This document shows, piece after piece, positions 53,884-62,868 of a stretch of DNA of 64,000 nucleotides. The stretch lies in assembly GCA_013372975.1 (NCBI GenBank), contig JABXIS010000023.1, positions 1 to 64,000 on the forward strand, written 5' to 3'. How positions within the stretch are numbered: position 1 is the stretch's first letter; every line of letters starts with the position of its first letter. The translations under genes and the position numbers were made by a program. The notes under the pieces were generated by a model. The model saw only the letters and a list, made by a program, of their open reading frames with translations, had not been told where the DNA came from and did no database searches. This stretch comes from Alphaproteobacteria bacterium (GTDB lineage: Bacteria > Pseudomonadota > Alphaproteobacteria > Sphingomonadales > Kordiimonadaceae).

Positions 53884-56800
53884 TTAGAACTTCTTGCTGA
53901 TATCTACATAGAAGAACCTGCCGGTGCCGCTATGCATGGAGCCGTAGAAGCCAAAGTACTCGTCAGCCAGTGGCGGATCACGATCAAACAAATTGTTCAC
54001 ACCCACCCGAATGCGCGAGCCATCAAGCAAACCGTCTTCGAAGCGATAGGAAACATTGGCGTTCATCACAAACCAGTCGTCTACCCGATATTCAACGGTT
54101 TCGCCGTCAACTTCCATATCGACGCTGGTATCATAGAAGCCACCAACATAGCGCGCGAACAACCCTGCGCCCCAGTTGGCATTTCGCCATGTCAGGCTGG
54201 AAGAGAAACGCCAATCCGGGCGGCCATTCTGCTCACGCAGATCACCAAGCCCAGTCACTTCCACGGAAGCTGGCAAATCCCCGGCTTCGATCGCATCCAG
54301 AAGCTGTTGGCCAAGTTCACCAGCATCCTGCTGGAATTTACTCAGTTTCGCAGCATTGAACTTGAAGCGGAAATCACCAAGCTTGTCAGCATTCCAGTTG
54401 TAGACGAGCGCAAAGTCATAGCCTGCAACCGTCCGGTCATCCAAATTGGTATAGGGATCATGCACTTCAATAATTTCCCCCGCTGCACTAAGGCTGCTTT
54501 GGGCAAACAGGTCGATTAGGTCCTGATCAGGCGTATCCCGCACCACATTCGGGTTGGAGCTTCCCTGGCTGCGCAGCAGCAGATCAAGCGCAATCTGGTT
54601 TTGATCACCAAAGATGCCGACCACACCACTCTGTTCAACACGCCAATAATCAGCGGTCAGCGTCAGTCCTGGAATAGCGGCGGGCTGCAACACCACACCA
54701 ACATTATACTGTGTGGTATTTTCGTTCTTCAGCTCTTCCGTACCGGTACGAACGCTTTGCGTGCCCTGCCCTGAACAATCGCCCAGATCGGCAATCTGGC
54801 CGGCATCGACCTGCGCCTGGCAGATGACAAAGTCATCACGGCTATTGGAACGCGTGGTACCCGGATCAAAAATCTGCACAAGGTTTGGCGCCCGGAAACC
54901 TTCAGACCATGCGCCTCTGAACATCAGGCCATCCACTACGGTCCAGGCTGCTGCCACTTTCGGCTTGAAGGCCGATCCCGAATAGTCGAAATCCTCAAAA
55001 CGGCCAGCAATCTGCAAATCCAGGCTTTCCATCAAGGGAATATCCATGTCCGGGCTAACAAGCGGCACCGAAAATTCTGCGAACGCTGATTTCACCCAGC
55101 GGCTACCTGACGAATCTGGTGTCGGACTTGAACCAAGAACGTCGCTTTCCGAGACCAATTCACCTGTAACAGAGTCAGTGAAAGTGATTGTACCATCAAG
55201 GCGATCATCACGATCATCCTCAAAGCTTTCCCGGCGGGCCTCCACGCCCACGGCGAACCCGACATCACCTGCTGGCAACGCGAAAAGCTCAGCATTGGAC
55301 ACTTTGAAGTCTGTCAGGAAAAGAGTGGTCTTGCCGTCACGCGAGACATCAATGCGGAAGCTGTCGATTGTGCTTTCGCTATTTGGTGTGTTGGTGCCTA
55401 CGCCTGTCAAATCAGTCAGGCTACCACCGGCAAACGGGTTATAGGCATCAGCCGTATTGCGAGAGATTGCTTCCTGAAATAACGTCATGGAAATCCGGTT
55501 ATTGGTCAAATCTTCCGTAGTTGCTTCAGAATACAGCACTGCTGTATCCCAATCCCAGACACCCCAATTCCCGCGCAGGCCACCAAGGACACGGAAACTC
55601 TGGTCGGTTACCGTTGTAATACGAGGTCCTGCATCCACGGGGCGCAGGTTGCGGACTTCAATATTATAGCCTTCATCAGGCACATCCGTCAGGCCTGCGA
55701 TACGGTTCGGATTTGGCGAGCCATCAAGAAGCGTTGTCGCACCAAACGGATTATAATAAGCCGTTGTCGGGATCATGAACCGTTGCGCTGTTAGCACCTG
55801 CCCCTGGAAGGAATGCCTAACAGACTTGGCATGGTAGTAGGCCGCTTCGGAATAAAATTCCATTCCGCTATCAAATTCGTGCGTCAGGATACCGAAGAAG
55901 TTGAAGCGATCCCGAGCCGAATGCAGCGTATTGCGCGCGTCGAAATCGAAACGCAGTTCGTTTTCAAGCGACGTGCCGTTATCAAAGCAAACCCCGTCCC
56001 CCCGATCCAGCAAACAACTTGATGCATAATCACCGGACGCTGGCTGAACGTGGAAATCATCGTCACCAAGCTCAGCAATACGCTCATCCGCCCGGAAGCG
56101 ACCAAACGGCGAGTTTACAGACGAGTTGAAAAACTGTGAATCACCTTCCCACTGCGTACCAACCACAAGTGGAAGCCTGTCTGAAGTTGCAGAGAAATCA
56201 CGTTCAGAAGCTGGTGTACGATTGCGGTTATAGTAAGAGCCGAACACCGCAAGATGGGTAGCGCCACCATTGAAATCAAACCCGGCCTTGCCTGTAAGCG
56301 TCAGGTCCTGGCGGCCTGTGTTTTCAGCAAAACCATAACGGCCCCGAAGCGTGATACCTTCAAAATCATCATCAAGAACCGTATTCACCACACCGGCAAC
56401 AGCGTCAGCGCCGTAAAGTGCCGCAGCGCCATCGCGCAGCACCTCAACACGTTCCACACCAAAGGTCGGGATGGTATTCGTGTTTGGCGTAACCACCGGA
56501 ACAAGATTTTCAGTTTGGAAGCCAGGGTGTAAAACCATACGGCGCCCATTCAGAAGGGCCAGGGTGTTGCCTGTTCCCAATGCGCGCAGGTTGATGGAAT
56601 TGACGTCACCGCGGGCTGCATTCACACCTGCGCCAACAGCACCTTCATTAAAGGCCACAAAGCCAGCTTGCGGAATCGACCGGAAAAGCTCGTCACCGGA
56701 AACCGCACCAGTAGCCACAATGTCGTCTGTGCTTACTACAGACACAGGCAAGGAACCAGAAATGCGAGCGCCCTTGATCTGCGATCCGACAACGATGATT

Positions 56801-57243
56801 TCCTCAAACATCATGTCATCGTCAGCAGATGCATCGCCTGAGGCATTATTTCCGGGCGCCGCCGCTCCTGCCCCGGCTTGCCCCACATTTGCCGTGGCAG
56901 TCCCGTTCTTTTTTTGGACGACATACACCTTGTCTGAGACCTTGCGATATTCAAGATCACTGCCCGCCAAGATTTTTGCTAGCGCAGCCTCAATACTCAT
57001 GGTGCCGGAGATGGCGGGTGACATGGCGCCGTCAGTGAGCGATGGCTCAAACATAATCTGTACAGATGCCTGCTCAGCAAGGGTCAGAAGCGCGTTTTCG
57101 GTTGCCTGCTCTGCTACATTCAAACGCACATCTTCTGCAAGCGCACCTGTGGTCGAAAGAGTAAGCGCAATCGCTGTTGCACCCAAAAGTCGGCGTGCAG
57201 TTTTTTGATATGACTGGTGTTTTCCCTCTAGGCGCATTTTCAT
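53884..57243 (-). CDS. TonB-dependent receptor with STN signalling domain
   Basis: This outer-membrane receptor of about 1119 residues has a signal peptide (ending ALAE), an STN secretin/TonB signalling domain (about residues 45-110, LLTLAEQASVQIMFEPSL), a polar linker, a plug with EEIIVVGSQIKGARISGS and VERVEVLRDGAAALYGADAV, and a 22-strand barrel ending in an aromatic residue (YVDISKKF). The STN domain lets a ligand-bound receptor signal to FecR in the inner membrane. ATG 57243 has GGGAGG upstream. It is preceded by a promoter-like element matching the one before the sigma gene. Confidence 0.95.
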   Translation of the reverse strand: MKMRLEGKHQSYQKTARRLLGATAIALTLSTTGALAEDVRLNVAEQATENALLTLAEQASVQIMFEPSLTDGAMSPAISGTMSIEAALAKILAGSDLEYRKVSDKVYVVQKKNGTATANVGQAGAGAAAPGNNASGDASADDDMMFEEIIVVGSQIKGARISGSLPVSVVSTDDIVATGAVSGDELFRSIPQAGFVAFNEGAVGAGVNAARGDVNSINLRALGTGNTLALLNGRRMVLHPGFQTENLVPVVTPNTNTIPTFGVERVEVLRDGAAALYGADAVAGVVNTVLDDDFEGITLRGRYGFAENTGRQDLTLTGKAGFDFNGGATHLAVFGSYYNRNRTPASERDFSATSDRLPLVVGTQWEGDSQFFNSSVNSPFGRFRADERIAELGDDDFHVQPASGDYASSCLLDRGDGVCFDNGTSLENELRFDFDARNTLHSARDRFNFFGILTHEFDSGMEFYSEAAYYHAKSVRHSFQGQVLTAQRFMIPTTAYYNPFGATTLLDGSPNPNRIAGLTDVPDEGYNIEVRNLRPVDAGPRITTVTDQSFRVLGGLRGNWGVWDWDTAVLYSEATTEDLTNNRISMTLFQEAISRNTADAYNPFAGGSLTDLTGVGTNTPNSESTIDSFRIDVSRDGKTTLFLTDFKVSNAELFALPAGDVGFAVGVEARRESFEDDRDDRLDGTITFTDSVTGELVSESDVLGSSPTPDSSGSRWVKSAFAEFSVPLVSPDMDIPLMESLDLQIAGRFEDFDYSGSAFKPKVAAAWTVVDGLMFRGAWSEGFRAPNLVQIFDPGTTRSNSRDDFVICQAQVDAGQIADLGDCSGQGTQSVRTGTEELKNENTTQYNVGVVLQPAAIPGLTLTADYWRVEQSGVVGIFGDQNQIALDLLLRSQGSSNPNVVRDTPDQDLIDLFAQSSLSAAGEIIEVHDPYTNLDDRTVAGYDFALVYNWNADKLGDFRFKFNAAKLSKFQQDAGELGQQLLDAIEAGDLPASVEVTGLGDLREQNGRPDWRFSSSLTWRNANWGAGLFARYVGGFYDTSVDMEVDGETVEYRVDDWFVMNANVSYRFEDGLLDGSRIRVGVNNLFDRDPPLADEYFGFYGSMHSGTGRFFYVDISKKF

Positions 57244-57300
57244 GCGAACCTCCCTTTTCCTCTGCCCGCTAGGGGCGAAATGGAACAATGTTTCCAAGGG

Positions 57301-57330
57301 TGATTACGCACTGGGGAAATACTCCCTCCA
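57301..57330 (-). promoter_or_regulatory. ECF-sigma promoter before the TonB receptor operon
   Basis: On the minus strand TGGAGGGAGT-N10-TGCGTAATCA follows an A/T-rich tract. The same two decamers with the same spacing (one mismatch in 20) stand before the ECF sigma gene (59009-59038). GGAGGG and CGTA would be the -35 and -10 elements of the local FecI-type sigma factor. Confidence 0.78.
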
Positions 57331-57346
57331 ATTTTTCATGAAAAAA

Positions 57347-58408
57347 TTACTTTGATGCGAGAGCAATCTCGATCCGGTCATCATAGCGGGTAACTGAAAT
57401 CGGCAACATGGCTTCAAGCCCCGCCAAAGCGCCATCAAGGTCATCGTGATGGAACACACCGCTGATGTTCATGACTGCGGCCCGTTCATCTTTGATTGTT
57501 ATTGGCGTTTCTGTATAGCGGCCAAGCTCACCCACCACGGATGCCAGTGACTGATCACTAAATCGCACAACCCCCTGCCGCCAGGACTGATGGCTCTCGG
57601 CATCCGCCACTTCCACTGACCCTACCAGTTCAGCGCTCTTCTCAAACGTTCCGACTGATCCGGCCTCTAGCAGATAATGTTGAAAACCAACGGCATCGGT
57701 CGCTTGCTCTGACGTTGCAAACAGCGTGCGCGCATCTTCTTCAAGCCTTTCAGGCGCAATATTTTCATGCACGGCAACCTTGCCTTCAACTACGGCCACA
57801 GTCAGCTTCACGCCCTTGCGTTGTACATTGAAACGAGTACCCAAAACCGTCACAGACTGGGAGCCCGCTGTCACGACAAAGGGTCGCGATGGATCTTTAG
57901 TGACGTCAAAGAAAGCTTCGCCACTATCCAGGATAGCCCGTCGCATATTATCGTTGAAATCCACAAATAGCTTGGTCCCCGTATTGAGGGTAACAACAGA
58001 ACCGTCCTCAAGCCTTAACTCACGCGTTTCACCGACACGCGTTGCATAGGCTTCCACTGCCTCATTGCGGGCCTCAGGGTTGTCTGGGCTTATCAAATTC
58101 AAACCAAACACCGAAAGCATCAACATCGCGGCTACGGCCATTGCGGGTCTGAACCATCTGCTAACGATCGAAGCGCGGCGTGCCTGTCCTCTCGGCGTTA
58201 CCAATTCATCCATGGCATCTCTGCCAAGCTCGTCCCAAACCTCAAGCATATGGAAATATTCAGCCTGGTGCCGCGCATCTGCTGCAAGCCACTTTTCAAG
58301 AGCTTCTTCATCGGATTGGGATGCATTGCCGGAATAGGCCCGCGCAACCCATTCCGCCGCTGCCTTCCGAATTTCTTCATCCACAATATTTTTTTTATTC
58401 TTCGTCAC
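57347..58408 (-). CDS. FecR-type anti-sigma/signal transducer
   Basis: This 353-residue inner-membrane protein has an N-terminal DUF4880-like domain (EEIRKAAAEWVARAYSGNAS), one membrane helix (about residues 93-108, AMAVAAMLMLSVFGL), and the periplasmic FecR domain (ATRVGETRELRLEDGSVVTLNT) with a C-terminal DUF4974-like end. It relays the state of the STN-bearing receptor to the ECF sigma factor. Its ATG overlaps the sigma gene stop (58405-58408), the usual fecI-fecR coupling. Confidence 0.93.
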   Translation of the reverse strand: MTKNKKNIVDEEIRKAAAEWVARAYSGNASQSDEEALEKWLAADARHQAEYFHMLEVWDELGRDAMDELVTPRGQARRASIVSRWFRPAMAVAAMLMLSVFGLNLISPDNPEARNEAVEAYATRVGETRELRLEDGSVVTLNTGTKLFVDFNDNMRRAILDSGEAFFDVTKDPSRPFVVTAGSQSVTVLGTRFNVQRKGVKLTVAVVEGKVAVHENIAPERLEEDARTLFATSEQATDAVGFQHYLLEAGSVGTFEKSAELVGSVEVADAESHQSWRQGVVRFSDQSLASVVGELGRYTETPITIKDERAAVMNISGVFHHDDLDGALAGLEAMLPISVTRYDDRIEIALASK

Positions 58409-58983
58409 CGATCCAGCTCCTGGCGAAGCGCCAATAATACTCTACAAATATATTTTTCAACAGTGCTTACCGACACTGCGAGGTCGTCCGCGATTTCGCG
58501 ATAGCTCTTGTGTTCAAAACGGCTCAACATAAATGCACGACGGTGATGTGCCTTCTGTTGCCTAAGCGTTCTCTCTACCACACCAATATTTTGGCGGCCG
58601 GATACTTCGCGCTCCGGCGAAATAGCCACCGACAGATCATGATCATCTATGGACTGATGCTTGTCTGCTGCCCTCACCTTGGCTCTACGCCCGCGGTCGC
58701 GGATAACATTGCTTGCTATCACAAACAGATAACTTCGCACCGTATCTGGGCTTTGGCTAAGGCGCTCAACCAGGTCATCTATCTTGGCAAGCTTCAGATA
58801 GACGTCCTGCAAAACATCTTCCTGGTCATGGGGCGACAATTGCCGCATGCGTAGAAAGCGCCTGAGTGCACTGTCATGCTCAGCAACGATTTCTGACAAC
58901 ATACGATCCCGCGCCGAAAACTTGCGGACAGGAAAACGTAATATGTTCGCTTTGGAAACCACCATTTCTCCATGCAAAGTCAC
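58405..58983 (-). CDS. ECF sigma factor (FecI-like)
   Basis: This protein of up to 192 residues has sigma region 2 (LRRFLRMRQLSPHDQEDVLQ, SYLFVIASNVIRD) and region 4 with a helix-turn-helix (KSYREIADDLAVSVSTVEKYI). It directs RNA polymerase to dedicated promoters and is probably held and activated by FecR. The frame opens at GTG 58983; ATG 58965 or GTG 58962, near a GGAGAA sequence, are plausible shorter starts. The promoter-like element at 59009-59038 suggests autoregulation. Confidence 0.92.
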   Translation of the reverse strand: MTLHGEMVVSKANILRFPVRKFSARDRMLSEIVAEHDSALRRFLRMRQLSPHDQEDVLQDVYLKLAKIDDLVERLSQSPDTVRSYLFVIASNVIRDRGRRAKVRAADKHQSIDDHDLSVAISPEREVSGRQNIGVVERTLRQQKAHHRRAFMLSRFEHKSYREIADDLAVSVSTVEKYICRVLLALRQELDR

Positions 58984-59008
58984 AGATTGCTACACTACCA
59001 CACAACCA

Positions 59009-59038
59009 TGATTACGCACACGATGCCGACCCCCTCCA
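59009..59038 (-). promoter_or_regulatory. ECF-sigma promoter before the sigma gene (autoregulation)
   Basis: On the minus strand TGGAGGGGGT-N10-TGCGTAATCA, preceded by an A-tract, copies the element before the receptor gene at identical spacing. Confidence 0.78.
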
Positions 59039-59078
59039 TTTTTTTTGGAAAGTTGATCAATTGTCTGCACTTGGCGAG

Positions 59079-59104
59079 AGAGCGACCACCGGAGTGGTCG
59101 CTCT
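59079..59104. other. perfect 11-bp hairpin next to the recombinase gene
   Basis: AGAGCGACCAC-CGGA-GTGGTCGCTCT is a perfect inverted repeat just downstream of the recombinase stop. There is no T run on the minus strand, so it is a poor terminator; it may be a recombination or att-like site. Confidence 0.5.
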
Positions 59105-59116
59105 GAGTGTCTGCTT

Positions 59117-59743
59117 TTAGATTTCCAGCTGCTCCGCAACTTCAAGGGCATCATCAACATCGATACCCAGATAGCGAACAGTGCTTTCCATCTTCGAATG
59201 GCCCAACAGTAGTTGAACTGCCCTCAGGTTCTTTGTCTGTTTGTAAATCAGTGAAGCCTTGGTCTGCCTGAGTGAGTGCGTTCCATAACTGCTAGGATCT
59301 AGACCGATGTCTCGGATCCACGACTTCAAAGCCCGAGCATATTGTCGCGTGGAGAGATGCCGATTTCGATCGCCCCTGCTGGGAAAGAGGTAGCCTGAAT
59401 TCCCCAATCCAGATTTCGTGATCCACTTCAAAATCGATTCCCGAGCTTGTTTCGAAACTTCAAACCGGACCGGGTTGCCTGTCTTTTGCTGTAGAACCAA
59501 TGCGCGGTGCTTCACCTCCGATCCGTCACACACATCAGAGACCTTCAGCTTCACCAAATCGCAGGCCCTTAGCTTGCTGTCGATCGCCAAGTTAAACAGG
59601 GCAAGATCACGAACCGCAGCCTTCATCTGCAGGCGAATGCGGATCGCCCAAATCTCCTTCAGTTTGAGAGGTGGCTTTTGCCCAATCAGCTTTCCCTTGT
59701 TCCAGGGCTGATGGAAATTTTCATGTTGAAAGAAGAGTTTCAT
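59117..59743 (-). CDS. short tyrosine recombinase/integrase
   Basis: This 208-residue protein consists mainly of the catalytic domain of tyrosine recombinases. Visible residues are Arg in SKLRACDLVKL, HSLRQTKA (HxxR), LLGHSKMES with the second His, and the nucleophile Tyr in TVRYLGID. It lacks the full N-terminal SAM-like core-binding domain of phage integrases, but this short form is common in Proteobacteria as an orphan element. AAGGAGA precedes the start. It lies at the upstream edge of the D-peptide region with the hairpin on one side and the repeat at 59797 on the other. Confidence 0.9.
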   Translation of the reverse strand: MKLFFQHENFHQPWNKGKLIGQKPPLKLKEIWAIRIRLQMKAAVRDLALFNLAIDSKLRACDLVKLKVSDVCDGSEVKHRALVLQQKTGNPVRFEVSKQARESILKWITKSGLGNSGYLFPSRGDRNRHLSTRQYARALKSWIRDIGLDPSSYGTHSLRQTKASLIYKQTKNLRAVQLLLGHSKMESTVRYLGIDVDDALEVAEQLEI

Positions 59744-59796
59744 GATCTGTCTCCTTTTTGATCAGGAAACGGTCATTCTACTCCTATCAACTGAGT

Positions 59797-59809
59797 GCGC
59801 TTTCTGACC
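59797..59809 (+). repeat. 13-bp direct repeat, right copy
   Basis: GCGCTTTCTGACC, the second copy of the sequence at 49454-49466. It lies 54 bp upstream of the recombinase start. Both copies are preceded within 30-50 bp by ATCAGG and TCATTC. Confidence 0.35.
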
Positions 59810-59840
59810 CTTCGCTGCCATTACCTCTCCGTGACCACCA

Positions 59841-61982
59841 CTATTTTCGCACTCTTCCTTGCGCCAAGAACGGAAAGACAACCAATGCCAGAAACACCGC
59901 AAGCCCGGCACCATAGGCAATCTCCAATCCAAAACGGCGGGACGGTGGAAAATCCGATAGTGCGAAAACCGAAAACCCTATCATGATGGCCAGGGTGGAA
60001 ATGACAGCTGGCCAGCTTTGGCTATCCAGTGCAGCACGCCACACCGCCCGTTCTGTCATCGAACTGCCTTTGCCTGCCTCTACATATCGCCTGGCCGTGA
60101 CCGTAAGGTGAATCATATCGTCAACGATAAGCCCCAGACAGATATTGATTGCCGGCGAAGAAATAATATCTACCGGGATACCGAAAACGCCGAGAGTTCC
60201 GAGGACAATTGCAGATATGACGCCTGCACAAACAACCAGCGCAGCAGTAACACGCAAGTTTCGGCTCACACCATAGGCGACACAACCAAAAATGATCAGC
60301 AACATAATGACGCCCACTGTCATGCTGGAAGCCACGGCACTCGCGAGCTCCCCCTGCAGGTAATAAGTGCCACCTGTTATGGTTAGCTCAAAATCGTGAC
60401 CCGAAGGGATCTTTTGGATATCCTCCATAATTTCCAAACGAGTTCGTTCTCGTTCACCTTCCCGCATCCTGAGCATGAACAGTGCGTGCGTACGGTCAGG
60501 CGTCACAAAGCTCTTTGCCACGCTCCCAAATTCCGGCTTGGACAGAATGTCGAGCAACCAATCCCAGGGCAGCAGTCCACCCAGCCAGTGACTGTCCCCC
60601 TCCGCCATAATCACGGGTAAGGAAATTACGGATCCAACGGCCTCATGGCTGTCCAGCGCTTTTTGGAGCTGCCACAAAGCCTTGTAGGATTCCTCATTGT
60701 CCAGTTTTTGAGCAGCTTTACGCCGGACAACAAGTAAAAGAGGATTGCTGCCCCCATTCTCATCTACGTAATAGAGCCCCTTGTGCAAAGGCGTATCCTC
60801 GTCAAAATACGCGAGCAGAGAGGGATCTGTGTTCAAGCGCATGAACCCTGTTCCGCCGATGACAATGGCTCCGAGCAGCGCTGCACCAACAATGATTTTC
60901 ACGCCCAGCCCGCGGCGCGGCAAAAGGGACGCCAATCGCTTGCTGGCGTTACTGGGTTTTACCTTCGACAGACCAAGAAATGCAGGGAAAATCAGATAGG
61001 CACACAAAAGAGCAGCCGCCGCACCAATGGTACCACCTATCCCCAACTCGTTGAGCGGTTTGGCTTCGACGAATATCAAGCTTACAAATCCCAGAAGCGT
61101 GGTAATACCAGCCCAGAATGAAGCCTTGAATGTGTGCCTCACTGTTGCAGCCAGACGTTCTTCGGTATTGTCTTTTTCAGATTGCACCCAGTTGGACACC
61201 AGAAAAATCACATGGGTCAAGGTCAGGACAAAGATGATCGTACCCAGGTTTGCCGTCAGCACACCAATGGAAATGCCCATAATGCTTTGAACGGCCAAGG
61301 TAAGCATGGCTGCAGAAATACAGGCAATCAAGGCGCCCGCGACAACAGCGAGGGATCGGAATACAAGCAGGAGCACAATTGCGCTGAGACCGATAGCACC
61401 CAGCGTGAAGCTTTTCATATCAGCTGTGAGGTTGCGCCTGATCTGTTCAACAACATAGGGCAAACCGGAAATCCGGACCTTGAACCAAGAGGGTTCCTCC
61501 GCCGCCGCGGCCAAGTCTTCGACATCGTACACAAGAGCCGAAAAGTCATTTGTGTCAACAAAAGCGATAATGAAACTCGACTCTTCGTTGTTACCAATCA
61601 GTATGCGACGCCAAAGCGGGTTTTCTCGGGCTGTCTTCAGGCTCGACGGCCCCCTTGTAACACTTTGCACTTCTGTAATGCCGTCGAGGCCGAGCAAGCT
61701 CTGTGTCAGGTCATCAATTTTTCCAATATAGCCTTTATCATCCAGTCCCCTTTCGGCAGATATGTTCAGCAAAATCTGTTGCTGGGAAGGAAAGACATCA
61801 GTGACCCGTTTATTGGTGTGATAGATTTCGCTGTCGGATGCAAAGAAGAAGTCCGGTGTAATTTCCGGCTCCAAATCCACATACGTGAAAAAAGCACACA
61901 GGACGGCGGCGACCAGCATGGCCGCAACGCCGCCACGGGTTCGCACAAGCAATTTGAAACCATCTGTGCTGAAGCTAATCAC
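59841..61982 (-). CDS. RND-superfamily exporter (MMPL-like)
   Basis: This 713-residue membrane protein has about 12 helices in two halves, each with one helix, a periplasmic loop of 130-160 residues and a five-helix bundle. This matches short RND exporters of MMPL/HAE3 type, which move lipids, hopanoids or other hydrophobic molecules. Helix-4-like segments are LTANLGTIIFVLTLTHVIFL and NICLGLIVDDMIHLTVT, the latter with the paired Asp typical of proton coupling. The start is GTG 61982 with GGAGGGG upstream. No adaptor protein gene accompanies it; the FNT gene lies upstream. Confidence 0.87.
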   Translation of the reverse strand: MISFSTDGFKLLVRTRGGVAAMLVAAVLCAFFTYVDLEPEITPDFFFASDSEIYHTNKRVTDVFPSQQQILLNISAERGLDDKGYIGKIDDLTQSLLGLDGITEVQSVTRGPSSLKTARENPLWRRILIGNNEESSFIIAFVDTNDFSALVYDVEDLAAAAEEPSWFKVRISGLPYVVEQIRRNLTADMKSFTLGAIGLSAIVLLLVFRSLAVVAGALIACISAAMLTLAVQSIMGISIGVLTANLGTIIFVLTLTHVIFLVSNWVQSEKDNTEERLAATVRHTFKASFWAGITTLLGFVSLIFVEAKPLNELGIGGTIGAAAALLCAYLIFPAFLGLSKVKPSNASKRLASLLPRRGLGVKIIVGAALLGAIVIGGTGFMRLNTDPSLLAYFDEDTPLHKGLYYVDENGGSNPLLLVVRRKAAQKLDNEESYKALWQLQKALDSHEAVGSVISLPVIMAEGDSHWLGGLLPWDWLLDILSKPEFGSVAKSFVTPDRTHALFMLRMREGERERTRLEIMEDIQKIPSGHDFELTITGGTYYLQGELASAVASSMTVGVIMLLIIFGCVAYGVSRNLRVTAALVVCAGVISAIVLGTLGVFGIPVDIISSPAINICLGLIVDDMIHLTVTARRYVEAGKGSSMTERAVWRAALDSQSWPAVISTLAIMIGFSVFALSDFPPSRRFGLEIAYGAGLAVFLALVVFPFLAQGRVRK

Positions 61983-62039
61983 ATTCCCCTCCTGCCTCGC
62001 TGGCGGTCAGCTTTGTATTTCCCACCAGCGAACATATCC

Positions 62040-62846
62040 CTATTCCACCTCGCTTCTCACCTGGGCATAGCTCACGAGCGCAAAGATCGCACTACCTCCA
62101 ACAATATTGCCGGCCAGGGTGGGCAGGAAGAAGCCGAACACCATCTCTGCCAAGCCAATATGCCCAAGAAACACCAAATGAAACGCCTCTACCGATCCGG
62201 CAACAACGTGTGTAAATTCACCGAGCGCTATCAGCCACGTAAAGAACAGGATCGGCCAGAATTTGCCCGCCCGAACAGTCGGCAGCACCCAAACCAGCGC
62301 TGCGATCAACCAGCCAGCGGCTATGCCTTTGAAAAACATCTGCGACACACTAAACGCCATCATGTGTTCGCTAACATGTGTGACGCCCTCGGCAATATCT
62401 GGCGAGAGAAATACCGATGACACCGTTGCCAAGGCAAACAGGGCACCCCCTATCAGGTTGGCTAAGAGCACAATCGACCACAACCTCAGCATATGCCTGA
62501 CACCAGCCCAAGACCTGCTGGTAATGACAGGCAACAGCGCTGTGATGGTGTTTTCAGTAAACAGCTGCTGCCGCGCCAGAATTACGATGAGAAAGCCCGC
62601 CGCATATCCGAGAGAGATTATCGGTTTTGAAGAAGCCTCAAAGCCGAGAGCTGTTCCGATTGCTGCCGTTGCAACAACCGAAAATCCAATCGAAAGGCCC
62701 GCTGCAATCCCTGACCACCATAGAGCTGAAAAACTACGACCAAGCTCTTCCTCGCCTTCGCGCATCACCGCGTCATAGACCTCGGCGGGGCGTGCAGGTT
62801 TATCAATGCCTTCAGGCTTTTCACTAGTATCGGAATTCTTGGGCAT
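62040..62846 (-). CDS. formate/nitrite transporter (FNT) family protein
   Basis: This channel-like protein of about 268 residues has six membrane helices and FNT features: SALWWSGIAAGLSIGFSVVA in the first helix, the loop FTENTITALLPV, and a later GFFLPTLAGNIVGG. The polar N-terminal extension (about 40 residues) resembles YfdC-type members more than FocA. It may pass formate, nitrite, acetate or another small anion. ATG 62846 has AGGAGG upstream; the open frame continues to 62879. Confidence 0.88.
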   Translation of the reverse strand: MPKNSDTSEKPEGIDKPARPAEVYDAVMREGEEELGRSFSALWWSGIAAGLSIGFSVVATAAIGTALGFEASSKPIISLGYAAGFLIVILARQQLFTENTITALLPVITSRSWAGVRHMLRLWSIVLLANLIGGALFALATVSSVFLSPDIAEGVTHVSEHMMAFSVSQMFFKGIAAGWLIAALVWVLPTVRAGKFWPILFFTWLIALGEFTHVVAGSVEAFHLVFLGHIGLAEMVFGFFLPTLAGNIVGGSAIFALVSYAQVRSEVE

Positions 62847-62868
62847 CACAGCCTCCTGACCAGGGAAT

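Noticed and set aside
59052-59062. TTGATCAA near the recombinase as a fourth FNR box
   Set aside because: The half-sites lack the N4 spacer, so it does not fit the FNR/FixK pattern.
59079-59104. Hairpin as a rho-independent terminator of the recombinase
   Set aside because: The minus strand after the stem has no T run, so terminator function is doubtful; listed as an unexplained hairpin instead.
61134-62420. 428-codon plus-strand reading frame
   Set aside because: Antisense to the RND exporter and FNT genes, both recognisable families; composition Gln/Asn/His-rich without motif.
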